A DNA stretch of 18,600 bases from Candidatus Saccharicenans sp. (GTDB lineage: Bacteria > Acidobacteriota > Aminicenantia > Aminicenantales > Saccharicenantaceae), in NCBI GenBank assembly GCA_024653405.1, contig JANLGB010000014.1, positions 438-19,037 on the forward strand. The letters are read 5' to 3'. The position numbers and the translations under genes were made by a program. Below the pieces are notes generated by a model that saw only the letters and a list, made by a program, of their open reading frames with translations, searched no databases and was not told the DNA's origin. Below, in pieces: positions 7,224 through 13,435 of this stretch (position 1 is its first letter; the number at the start of each line of letters is the position of its first letter).

Positions 7224-8996
7224 ATGAAGATAAAATACCTTGATGGCCGCCGGCTTTATCTTGCCTTTTTAGCTGGTGGGAAAGCCATCATCAAAGATTT
7301 CGCCTATCTTAACCGGATTAATGTCTTCCCTGTTCCGGACGGCGATACCGGCACCAACCTAGCGTCCACCATGAAAGCCATAGCTGAACAGGCCCGGCCG
7401 GCCCGTTCGGTCCGAGAATCCCTGAGTTCCATAGCCGAGGCCGCCCTGACTGGAGCCAGGGGGAACTCCGGGCTGATTTTTGCCCAGTACATCTACGGTC
7501 TTAGCCAAGAACTGGGCAACGAAATAAAAATCTCAACCGCCCGTTTTGGTGAATCAGTCAAGCATGCCGTCCGCTACGCCTACGGCTCTCTCGCCCATCC
7601 CCAGGAAGGCACCATGCTGACCCTGATCAGGGAGTGGGCGGAAGAAGTCTACCGGAATCGACACCGCTTTTCTGATTTCCATGAATTGCTTCATCATTCC
7701 CTGGAAAGAGCCCGCCAGGTGCTGCAGGAAACGCCGAAGAAACTGGCCGCCTTGAAAAAGGCCGGGGTGGTGGATGCCGGAGCCAAGGGCTTTGTTGATT
7801 TCATAGAAGGTGTGGCCCACTTCATCCGCCAGGGCAGCCTGAAAAGCGTCCTGAGCCGGGAATTGCTGGAAATAGAATTCCAGGAAGCCCCGCACCAGGT
7901 TAAAGAAGATATCCCCTTCCGCTATTGCACTGAGGCCCTGCTGCTCGGTCAGAATCTTGACCTGGCCCGGATCAAAGAAGTGGTGGTCCAGGCCGGTGAT
8001 TCGGCCATTGTCGGCGGGTCCGATACCAAGGCCAGGTTCCATGTCCACACCAATCACCCGGCCGACCTATTCTATGCCCTGAAGGACCTGGGCACGGTGG
8101 TTCAGCCCAAGGCCGAAGACATGAAACTTCAGGCCGAAATCAGCCTGAAACCGAAGAGCCGGGTGGCCCTGGTGGTCGATTCTTCCTGCGACCTGCCGGC
8201 AGAAATACTGGAAAAAAACCAGGTGGTGGTCATACCCTTCCCCATCAATATTGGCAACCACGTTTTCCTGGATAAACTGACCATTACCCCGGACAAGTTA
8301 TACCAGTTGATGAAGCAGGAAGAAATTCTGCCGCAGAGTGCTCAGCCCTCGCCCCGGACCATAGAAAACTGGCTCTCTTTCCTTAGCAGTCATTATGAGG
8401 CCATCCTGGTTCTAACCATCTCCGGTGGGCTTTCCGGTTACCACAATCTGGTGAAAAAAACCGCCGAAAAATTCCCTGAAAAGAAGGTGCGGGTGGTGGA
8501 CACTCGTCACCTGTCCGGTTCTTATGGCCTGATAGTCCAGCGCCTGCTGCAGCACTGGTCCGAAGACCTGGATGAGCTGGCCTCGCGGGCCGAGGAACTG
8601 GCCAGCAAGACAGAGCTTCTGGTGGACATCAGGACCCTGAAATACCTGGTCAGGGGAGGACGGGTCAGCCCGGCCAAGGGCCTGCTGGCCAAGTTGCTGA
8701 ATATCAAGCCGATCATCACCCTGGATGAAAATGGCCGGGCTGTGGCCGCTGGTAAATCATTCAGCCGGAAGCAGAATTTCAAGAAGATACTAAAACTGGT
8801 CCGGGAAAAACAGCAGCGGCGTCCGATCCATTCCTTCTCCCTGGTCCACGTCAGCGAACCCAAGCGGGCCGAGGCCTACGCCAGGGAAATTGAAAAAATC
8901 TGCGGTAAGCAAGTTAGCTTCATCCTGGATGTCTCGCCGGTGGTCGGGGTGCACAACGGAATTGGCTCGGTCGGCATTTGTCTGTCTTACGAATAA
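7224..8996 (+). CDS. DhaL (DAK2)-DegV fusion, FakA-FakB-like fatty acid kinase in one chain
   Basis: 590 residues in three parts. Residues about 1-200 form a DhaL/DAK2 kinase domain: NVFPVPDGDTGTN at 33-45 supplies the Mg-ATP aspartates (D39, D41), then ARGNSGLIFAQYIYG and KAGVVDAGAKGFVDF. Residues about 225-305 match the middle domain of FakA/YloV, with Cys235 (YCTE) and His273/His275 (FHVHTN), positions implicated in FakA function. Residues about 314-590 are a DegV/FakB lipid-binding domain: VDSSCDLP (D319), SAQPSP, TISGGLSG, LKYLVRGGRVS, KPIITL and VVGVHNGIGSVG. In Firmicutes FakA phosphorylates fatty acids bound by separate FakB proteins to feed phospholipid synthesis; here both are joined, replacing the FakA C-terminal part. 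Cytoplasmic. AGAGG lies rather far upstream of ATG 7224. Fatty acid kinase activity is inference; no plsX or plsY is nearby. Confidence 0.88.
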   Translation: MKIKYLDGRRLYLAFLAGGKAIIKDFAYLNRINVFPVPDGDTGTNLASTMKAIAEQARPARSVRESLSSIAEAALTGARGNSGLIFAQYIYGLSQELGNEIKISTARFGESVKHAVRYAYGSLAHPQEGTMLTLIREWAEEVYRNRHRFSDFHELLHHSLERARQVLQETPKKLAALKKAGVVDAGAKGFVDFIEGVAHFIRQGSLKSVLSRELLEIEFQEAPHQVKEDIPFRYCTEALLLGQNLDLARIKEVVVQAGDSAIVGGSDTKARFHVHTNHPADLFYALKDLGTVVQPKAEDMKLQAEISLKPKSRVALVVDSSCDLPAEILEKNQVVVIPFPINIGNHVFLDKLTITPDKLYQLMKQEEILPQSAQPSPRTIENWLSFLSSHYEAILVLTISGGLSGYHNLVKKTAEKFPEKKVRVVDTRHLSGSYGLIVQRLLQHWSEDLDELASRAEELASKTELLVDIRTLKYLVRGGRVSPAKGLLAKLLNIKPIITLDENGRAVAAGKSFSRKQNFKKILKLVREKQQRRPIHSFSLVHVSEPKRAEAYAREIEKICGKQVSFILDVSPVVGVHNGIGSVGICLSYE

Positions 8997-9001
8997 CGGC
9001 A

Positions 9002-9032
9002 GTTCAGGTGTCAGCCTGAACATATATATAAT
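9002..9032 (+). other. Short hairpin and TATAAT box between two genes
   Basis: GTTCAGG (9002-9008) and CCTGAAC (9015-9021) form a 7-bp stem with a 6-base loop, followed by AT-rich sequence containing TATAAT at 9027-9032. It lacks a proper T-run, so it is a weak terminator at best. The TATAAT is only about 20 bases before the next start codon, so a promoter here would give almost no leader. Confidence 0.3.
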
Positions 9033-9052
9033 TAAATTCAAGGAGCCAGAGG

Positions 9053-9859
9053 GTGGTTAATATTTTTCTGGTCTCAGCCCTGATTATTTTCCTCTATATG
9101 AACCTGGTTTTCATCCTGTCCTTGATAAAAAAGAATGCGGCCATCGTGGACGTGGCCTGGGGTCTGGGATTTGTCCTGGTGGTGGCCTCTCACCTGGCTC
9201 GGGAAAGCCTTCTCCACCGGGTTCTCGATCCCCGCCAGCTCCTGGTGGCTGCCTTGATTACCATCTGGGGAACCAGGTTGAGCTGGCACATCTACCGGAG
9301 GAACAGGGGAAAACCTGAAGATTATCGCTATGCCATCTGGCGCCAGAAATGGGGTCAAACCTTTGTCTGGCGCAGCTACTTTCAAATCTTCTGGTTGCAG
9401 GGGTTTTTCATGTTCCTGGTTCTGATGCCGTCTCTTCTGGTCCTGAGAAGCCGGGCCGGGCGGCTCAACTGGCTTGATGCCCTGGGACTTCTGGTCTGGT
9501 TGGCCGGCTTTTTCTTCGAAGCCGTGGCTGATGCTCAGCTCCGAAAATTCAAAAAAATTCCTGAAAACAAAGGGCATATTATAACTACCGGCCTCTGGAA
9601 ATATTCGCGCCATCCCAACTATTTCGGGGAATCGGTCATGTGGTGGGGTATTTTCTTGATAGCCCTCAACGCTCCAGGGGGCTGGCTGGGAATAATCGGC
9701 CCGCTGACTATCACTCTGCTCCTGACCCTGGTTTCTGGCATTCCTTTGCTGGAGAAAAAATACCGGTGTCAGACCGAGTTTGAAGCCTACCGGGCAGTAA
9801 CCAGCGCTTTTTTCCCGCTACCTCCCCGGAAAAAAGCCCGGACCCAGCCGGAACTTTAA
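9053..9859 (+). CDS. DUF1295 integral membrane protein (steroid 5-alpha-reductase-like)
   Basis: 268 residues, the normal length for DUF1295 proteins. About seven hydrophobic segments can be drawn (around residues 2-25, 31-48, 62-80, 110-130, 139-160, 192-212, 213-235). The diagnostic block is TTGLWKYSRHPNYFGE near His187, shared by DUF1295 proteins, steroid 5-alpha reductases and isoprenylcysteine methyltransferases, where it helps bind NADPH or a similar cofactor at the membrane face. IVDVAWGLGF near the N-terminus is another DUF1295 hallmark. Presumed to act on a lipid or isoprenoid, but no substrate is known for the family. The start is GTG 9053, with AAGGAG at 9040-9045 at ideal spacing. 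The tail (PPRKKARTQPEL) is basic. It follows the DAK2-DegV gene by 56 bases and may share its transcript. Confidence 0.88.
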   Translation: MVNIFLVSALIIFLYMNLVFILSLIKKNAAIVDVAWGLGFVLVVASHLARESLLHRVLDPRQLLVAALITIWGTRLSWHIYRRNRGKPEDYRYAIWRQKWGQTFVWRSYFQIFWLQGFFMFLVLMPSLLVLRSRAGRLNWLDALGLLVWLAGFFFEAVADAQLRKFKKIPENKGHIITTGLWKYSRHPNYFGESVMWWGIFLIALNAPGGWLGIIGPLTITLLLTLVSGIPLLEKKYRCQTEFEAYRAVTSAFFPLPPRKKARTQPEL

Positions 9860-9965
9860 CCCGGGCCGTAGCTCGTCCGGCAGACAGTTAAACTTTTTCG
9901 GGAAGCAACACCAAAAAAATCCTTTTTAAGCAGACCAGAACCACGTTTATTAGATAAGAAAACTG

Positions 9966-10041
9966 GCTGCCCAGAACATCAGCCCGTTCCCGCCCCGGTC
10001 ATTAAAACAGGAGACGGCCAGCAGCCGCCCAGACCATCAGC
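9966..10041. repeat. Short imperfect direct repeat and 3' intergenic region
   Basis: GCTGCCCAGAACATCAGC (9966-9983) recurs with 16 of 18 matches at 10024-10041, the second copy covering the last codons and stop of the minus-strand gene ending at 10037. On the minus strand the first copy also contains GGCTG/CAGCC followed by AGTTTTC, a weak terminator-like hairpin. The rest of 9860-10036 shows no gene; it separates two convergently transcribed genes. Confidence 0.4.
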
Positions 10042-10459
10042 GGAAGAGCCAGCGGTATACCCAGCTTACCACCAGGCCGCCCCAGGCTCCGACCAGCGGC
10101 CCCCAGACCACTTCCAGCAGCATCAACCTGGAACTCCAGTCTTTCATCAAGGCATAATTGGTCAGGCCATAAACGGTTATGGCCAGCAGTCCCACCAGGG
10201 CCCCGACCAGGACCGAGACTTTTAGGTTAGCCGGGTCGCGGATAAGAACCAGGAGAATCAGGCAGCTCACCAGGACGACCTGAGCCAGAAAGCCATAGAG
10301 TTTCCGGAATATGATGCGCTCTTGCTCCACCAGGGCCAGAACCCGGAAATCTGCCTTATAGGCCCGGCCGAACAGCAGAAAATGCCACAGAGCGTCAGCC
10401 AGGCTGAAAAGGACCAGGGTTATCACCCAGAGCAGCAAAAACTTTAAGGCTTGATTCAT
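10037..10459 (-). CDS. Small membrane protein, DUF2177-like
   Basis: 140 residues with four hydrophobic segments (roughly residues 5-24, 56-73, 78-99, 115-136), so a polytopic inner-membrane protein. An early Asp-Ala-Leu-Trp (ADALWHFLLFG) and the later YGLTNYALMKDWS and LEVVWGP segments resemble DUF2177 proteins, which keep a DxxW near the N-terminus and a Y.LTN.A...W pattern. Function is unknown for the family. The start ATG at 10457-10459 has GGAAGGGAG about 11 bases upstream, and a promoter with a perfect -10 lies just before it. It diverges from the methionine sulfoxide reductase gene; the shared upstream region could couple their expression, but that is only suggested by position. No signs of truncation. 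Confidence 0.72.
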   Translation of the reverse strand: MNQALKFLLLWVITLVLFSLADALWHFLLFGRAYKADFRVLALVEQERIIFRKLYGFLAQVVLVSCLILLVLIRDPANLKVSVLVGALVGLLAITVYGLTNYALMKDWSSRLMLLEVVWGPLVGAWGGLVVSWVYRWLFR

Positions 10460-10485
10460 GTTGAAGCCATCTCCCTTCCACCGGG

Positions 10486-10514
10486 ATTATAAAATTTATT
10501 GAGACTAAAAACAA
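10486..10514 (-). promoter_or_regulatory. Promoter of the DUF2177-like gene
   Basis: On the minus strand, TTGTTT (10509-10514), a 17-base spacer and a perfect TATAAT (10486-10491). Transcription would start near 10479, about 20 bases before the ATG, leaving room for the ribosome site. Confidence 0.55.
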
Positions 10515-10587
10515 ATACCCGGCCGATCCCCTGAAGGCCTGGGACAAACCGCCTATCTTCTGCAAATAGCGCCACCACCTCCACCCT

Positions 10588-10617
10588 ATTACACCGGCTC
10601 GCCCTTTAATGTATACT
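10588..10617 (+). promoter_or_regulatory. Possible promoter of the msrBA-like gene
   Basis: ATTACA (10588-10593), an 18-base spacer and TATACT (10612-10617), preceded by TG, about 35 bases before the ATG at 10653. The boxes score 4/6 and 5/6. Divergent from the promoter at 10486-10514. Confidence 0.42.
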
Positions 10618-10652
10618 GAAATAGTAGGATTTAATGGTAACTGGAGCCAAAC

Positions 10653-11672
10653 ATGCTAAAGTTTTATCAAAAAGTAATAATTCTGGGTTTGAGCCTGCTG
10701 CTGGCCTGGTCCGGCTGGAAGGGGCTCAACGCCCTGTTTTACCGGGGAGCAGCCACCGTCCTCAATCAATCAGGAGAAGGAACCAGGATGAAAAAGATAT
10801 GCAAATCTCTGGAAGACTGGAAAAAAGAGCTAAGCCCGGAACAATTCCGGGTAATGTTCCAGAAAGGAACTGAAACTGCCTTTACCGGAAAATATAATGA
10901 CTTCTGGGAAGAAGGTCTCTATGTTTGTGCTGCCTGTGGTACTCCCCTATTCCGCTCGGAAGACAAGTATGACCACCGCACCGGCTGGCCCAGCTTTAAG
11001 GAATCCTTTTCCGAGACCAACCTGGAATACCATGACGACCTGTCGTTGGGCAGTCACCGGGTTGACGTCCGCTGTGCTGTCTGCGGCGGGCACCTGGGCC
11101 ATCTTTTCTATGACGGTCCGGCTCCCAGCGGCAAACATTACTGCATTAATTCCGTGGCCCTGAATTTCCAGCCGGCCGAAGAAGCCCGAAAGGAACGGCC
11201 TCAGGTGGCCACCTTCGCCGCCGGCTGCTTCTGGGGAGTGGAATACAAATTCAGCCAGCTCCCCGGAGTGCTGGAGACGGTGGTTGGATACAGCGGAGGG
11301 AAAACCGTCAATCCCACCTACCGTCAGGTGCTCACAGGAAAAACTGGGCACGCCGAGTCAGTCCAGGTGTTATTTGACCCCGGCCTCATTTCCTATGAGC
11401 AGCTGGTCAAGAAATTCTTCGAATTTCACGACCCCACTCAGTACCATCGCCAGGGACCCGACGTCGGGCCGAATTACCGTTCAGCCATCTTTTACCACGA
11501 TGAGCAGCAGAAAAAGATCGCCGAGAAGGTCAAGGCCGAACTGGAGCAGAGCGGCCGCTACCAGAAAAAAATTGTGACCGAGATTTCACCTTTCCGTGGC
11601 TTCTACCGGGCTGAGGACTACCACCAGAAATATTACCAGAAGAAACTGGGCCCGGTTTGCTCTAACGAATGA
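10653..11672 (+). CDS. msrBA: Membrane-anchored MsrB-MsrA fusion peptide methionine sulfoxide reductase
   Basis: 339 residues, two repair enzymes in one chain. Residues about 50-175 are MsrB (reduces methionine-R-sulfoxide): zinc cysteines C92/C95 and C141/C144, HRTGWPSF, GGHLGHLF and catalytic Cys164 in HYCINSVALNF. Residues about 184-335 are MsrA (methionine-S-sulfoxide): GCFWGVE with catalytic Cys192, VGYSGG, GHAESVQV, GPNYRSAIFY and AEDYHQKYY. Cys336 near the C-terminus may be a resolving cysteine. The order MsrB then MsrA is the reverse of the MsrA-MsrB order in PilB-type fusions. Residues 6-25 are a hydrophobic helix (KVIILGLSLLLAWSGWKGL) without a lipobox, suggesting export or anchoring with the catalytic part outside. 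ATG 10653 has GGAG upstream. A second start at ATG 10788 has a better ribosome site and would give a soluble form. The 3' end overlaps the convergent next gene by 11 bases. Confidence 0.93.
   Translation: MLKFYQKVIILGLSLLLAWSGWKGLNALFYRGAATVLNQSGEGTRMKKICKSLEDWKKELSPEQFRVMFQKGTETAFTGKYNDFWEEGLYVCAACGTPLFRSEDKYDHRTGWPSFKESFSETNLEYHDDLSLGSHRVDVRCAVCGGHLGHLFYDGPAPSGKHYCINSVALNFQPAEEARKERPQVATFAAGCFWGVEYKFSQLPGVLETVVGYSGGKTVNPTYRQVLTGKTGHAESVQVLFDPGLISYEQLVKKFFEFHDPTQYHRQGPDVGPNYRSAIFYHDEQQKKIAEKVKAELEQSGRYQKKIVTEISPFRGFYRAEDYHQKYYQKKLGPVCSNE
10772..10790 (+). promoter_or_regulatory. Internal ribosome site and alternative start inside msrBA
   Basis: AGGAGAAGG at 10772-10780 sits 7 bases before an in-frame ATG at 10788 (residue 46), exactly between the membrane helix and the MsrB domain. 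This is a stronger site than the one before ATG 10653, so a cytoplasmic short form of 294 residues may also be made, or may be the main product. Confidence 0.5.
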
Positions 11673-12384
11673 TTTCAATCTGTTCCGGCCTGTCCACGAT
11701 GATCTCCGGTTTACCCTGGTATTCCCTCACCCGGCCGTAGACCCTGACTTCCCGGTTGAGGTAGAGCTTTTCGGGCGGTTGGGAGAAACGATGAAAATCA
11801 CTGGCAAAGATGACCGCGGTGAAATATCTACGCCAGTTGCGGTGAAAATTCAAGAAACAAACTTTCCCGGTGTTATTGGCCGCCACCACCGTGCCCCGCA
11901 CCCAGACCGTCTGGCCATAATAATTCCCGGCCTCTTCCCAGGATATTTCTTTTGCCGTGGCCCCGGCTTTCTCCAAACCAGCCGCCGCTGGCCGGCTTTG
12001 TTCATCGGATAATTCGCCGATAATGGTAACCTGGGCCGGGGAACTCAGGACCATTTCCAGCCGGTTGCGGTAGAGCATCACCCGGCCCCTGGCTTTAACT
12101 TTCTTGTTCAGGTAATATCTTTCCGGTTCCGGCGAAAATTTATTTAAATCGGCAGCCAGTATTACCAGGCTCAGGTGATGTTCATAATCGGGATGAAAAT
12201 TGAGGAAGCAGGCCCGGCCAGAGTTAAAGGTTCTAACAATCACCCCTTCAACGATGACTTCCCGGCCGACATACTTTCCAGCTTCTTCCCAGGAAATGGT
12301 CTGAAGCTGGGAAAAGACCGGACCAGGCCAAGGATAAGACAGGATAATGACCAAAAATAAGCCGGCAAAAATTAACCTTTTCAT
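11662..12384 (-). CDS. Secreted protein of two tandem OB-fold domains
   Basis: 240 residues: a signal peptide ([24 protein letters not shown], cut near residue 25) and two copies of one domain, residues 30-122 and 147-239, joined by an Ala-rich linker. The copies share about 42 of 93 positions without gaps by my count, both opening ISWEEAG and keeping CFLNFH, a VI.A.D...FS segment, YLN and GRV..Y. This is the small OB-fold type with an FLNF motif found beside or fused to staphylococcal-type nucleases (for example in YhcR-like nucleases). Likely a nucleic-acid or surface-binding partner in the periplasm. The start codon overlaps the nuclease stop (ATGA, 12381-12384), implying coupled translation. 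Each domain has a single Cys (in CFLNFH). The 3' end overlaps the convergent msrBA gene. OB fold is inferred from pattern, not from a search. Confidence 0.75.
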   Translation of the reverse strand: MKRLIFAGLFLVIILSYPWPGPVFSQLQTISWEEAGKYVGREVIVEGVIVRTFNSGRACFLNFHPDYEHHLSLVILAADLNKFSPEPERYYLNKKVKARGRVMLYRNRLEMVLSSPAQVTIIGELSDEQSRPAAAGLEKAGATAKEISWEEAGNYYGQTVWVRGTVVAANNTGKVCFLNFHRNWRRYFTAVIFASDFHRFSQPPEKLYLNREVRVYGRVREYQGKPEIIVDRPEQIEIIR

Positions 12385-13253
12385 TTTTCTAACTTCAACC
12401 AGCCGTGGCTTAGAAGCGTCTTCTCCAGGTCTGAGGGAGAGAATTCATTGGTCCACTGTCTCAGGTTAAGCAATTCTTGCTTGACTTCCTCTGGAGTCAG
12501 CCTGAGCTTGACATACTCCTTATACCGGACCGCCCACCAGTTGTTGGCCATCTCGAATATTTCATAAGGTACGGTTGGCTGTTCCAGAATCCATTTAAGC
12601 TCGTCCAATCCCTGGTGGCGCCAGAGTCCCAGCCCCTCTGCCCGGGCCCGGGCTTCCAGCTGTTTATACCTGACCAGGTGTTTGAAAGGAAAACGCAGCA
12701 GGGCAAAACCGTAACCATTCTTGATGATCTCTTCGTTCAGTGAGCGGCCATCTTCCAGGTAAACATAGGCCAGGGTGCGACCGTATTTATCAAACCTTTC
12801 CTCGTCGTATTCCAGCCTGACCCTGGACCGGCCGATAAGACTCCGGACAAATTCTGAAGCCTCCCGGGCATAGTACTGAACCGGCTTCAGCGGGTGATAA
12901 AGCTCCGGCGTATCAACCCCGATCAACCGGACCTCGCCCACCGTTTCCGCTTCCAGGCTGTCGCCGTCAATAACCCTCAGCACCCGGAGAAACCGGGCCT
13001 GCTCTGAACCGGGAGCAAGGGATGGGGGTTTAGGTTCCAGGACATAGGAAGAATAACCCGGTAGTTGAAAATAAAACTCTTCCGGAAAAAATTGGCTCGA
13101 TATCCAGTGGCCTGGAGACAGGCCTGGCCCGGCGGCAATCGCCAGCTTAAGGACTATCAAGAAGCTGACAGCCAGGATAGCCGGGATGAAGGTCGCTTTA
13201 AGAGCAGGGCTTCTCTTGTTTTTACCACTCCCGCCCATTTTCCTGGCCCACAT
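12381..13253 (-). CDS. Membrane-anchored staphylococcal-type thermonuclease (SNase fold)
   Basis: 290 residues from ATG 13253. An open frame runs further upstream to 13328, but that part lies inside a tRNA gene, so the start must be at 13253 (17 bases past the tRNA, no clear ribosome site) or ATG 13238 (AGGA close by). Residues about 20-42 form a membrane anchor or signal. The SNase domain (about 85-205) keeps every catalytic residue of Staphylococcus aureus nuclease: VIDGD (D98, equivalent to D21), RLIGVDTPE (R109, D114, E117 for R35, D40, E43) and [11 protein letters not shown] (R159 for R87). It should be a calcium-dependent nuclease cutting DNA and RNA outside the cytoplasm, for scavenging or biofilm turnover. 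A C-terminal extension of about 85 residues (from GLDELKWIL) has no family I recognise. Followed by the coupled OB-fold gene. Confidence 0.92.
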   Translation of the reverse strand: MWARKMGGSGKNKRSPALKATFIPAILAVSFLIVLKLAIAAGPGLSPGHWISSQFFPEEFYFQLPGYSSYVLEPKPPSLAPGSEQARFLRVLRVIDGDSLEAETVGEVRLIGVDTPELYHPLKPVQYYAREASEFVRSLIGRSRVRLEYDEERFDKYGRTLAYVYLEDGRSLNEEIIKNGYGFALLRFPFKHLVRYKQLEARARAEGLGLWRHQGLDELKWILEQPTVPYEIFEMANNWWAVRYKEYVKLRLTPEEVKQELLNLRQWTNEFSPSDLEKTLLSHGWLKLEK

Positions 13254-13269
13254 ATTTTTATAAAAGGAG

Positions 13270-13343
13270 TACGCCTGGCGCGATTCGAACGCGCGACCTA
13301 CGGATCCGGAGTCCGTCGCTCTATCCAACTGAGCTACAGGCGC
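13270..13343 (-). tRNA. tRNA-Arg (anticodon CCG)
   Basis: On the minus strand, acceptor strand GCGCCTG at the 5' end (13343-13337) pairs with CAGGCGT (13277-13271), ending with discriminator A at 13270. The D arm carries AGCTCAGTTGGATAGAGC, the anticodon arm is ACGGA-CTCCGGA-TCCGT with anticodon CCG, and the T arm contains GTTCGAATC with CGCGC/GCGCG pairing. The 3' CCA is not encoded (CTCC follows), so it must be added by CCA transferase. Reads the CGG arginine codon. Confidence 0.97.
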
Positions 13344-13352
13344 ACCGGTTTA

Positions 13353-13381
13353 TTTATAGCTGATTTTGGGGCTGATGGCAA
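13353..13381 (-). promoter_or_regulatory. Strong promoter for tRNA-Arg (and probably the nuclease genes)
   Basis: On the minus strand, TTGCCA (13376-13381), a 17-base spacer and TATAAA (13353-13358), each 5/6 to sigma-70 consensus. Transcription would start at about 13346, 2-3 bases before the mature tRNA 5' end. No terminator is seen between the tRNA and the nuclease start. Confidence 0.82.
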
Positions 13382-13435
13382 GAAGCCGGGAAGCTGGCCG
13401 GCCTCCGCCACGACCGGAAACTTCTACCTTTAGCC

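Noticed and set aside
9027..9032. TATAAT as a promoter for the DUF1295 gene
   Set aside because: No matching -35 and transcription would begin at the ribosome site itself; more likely AT-rich spacer.
13254..13328. Upstream extension of the nuclease reading frame (25 codons from ATG 13328)
   Set aside because: It is read through the tRNA-Arg gene, so the residues are a translation of tRNA sequence and not protein.
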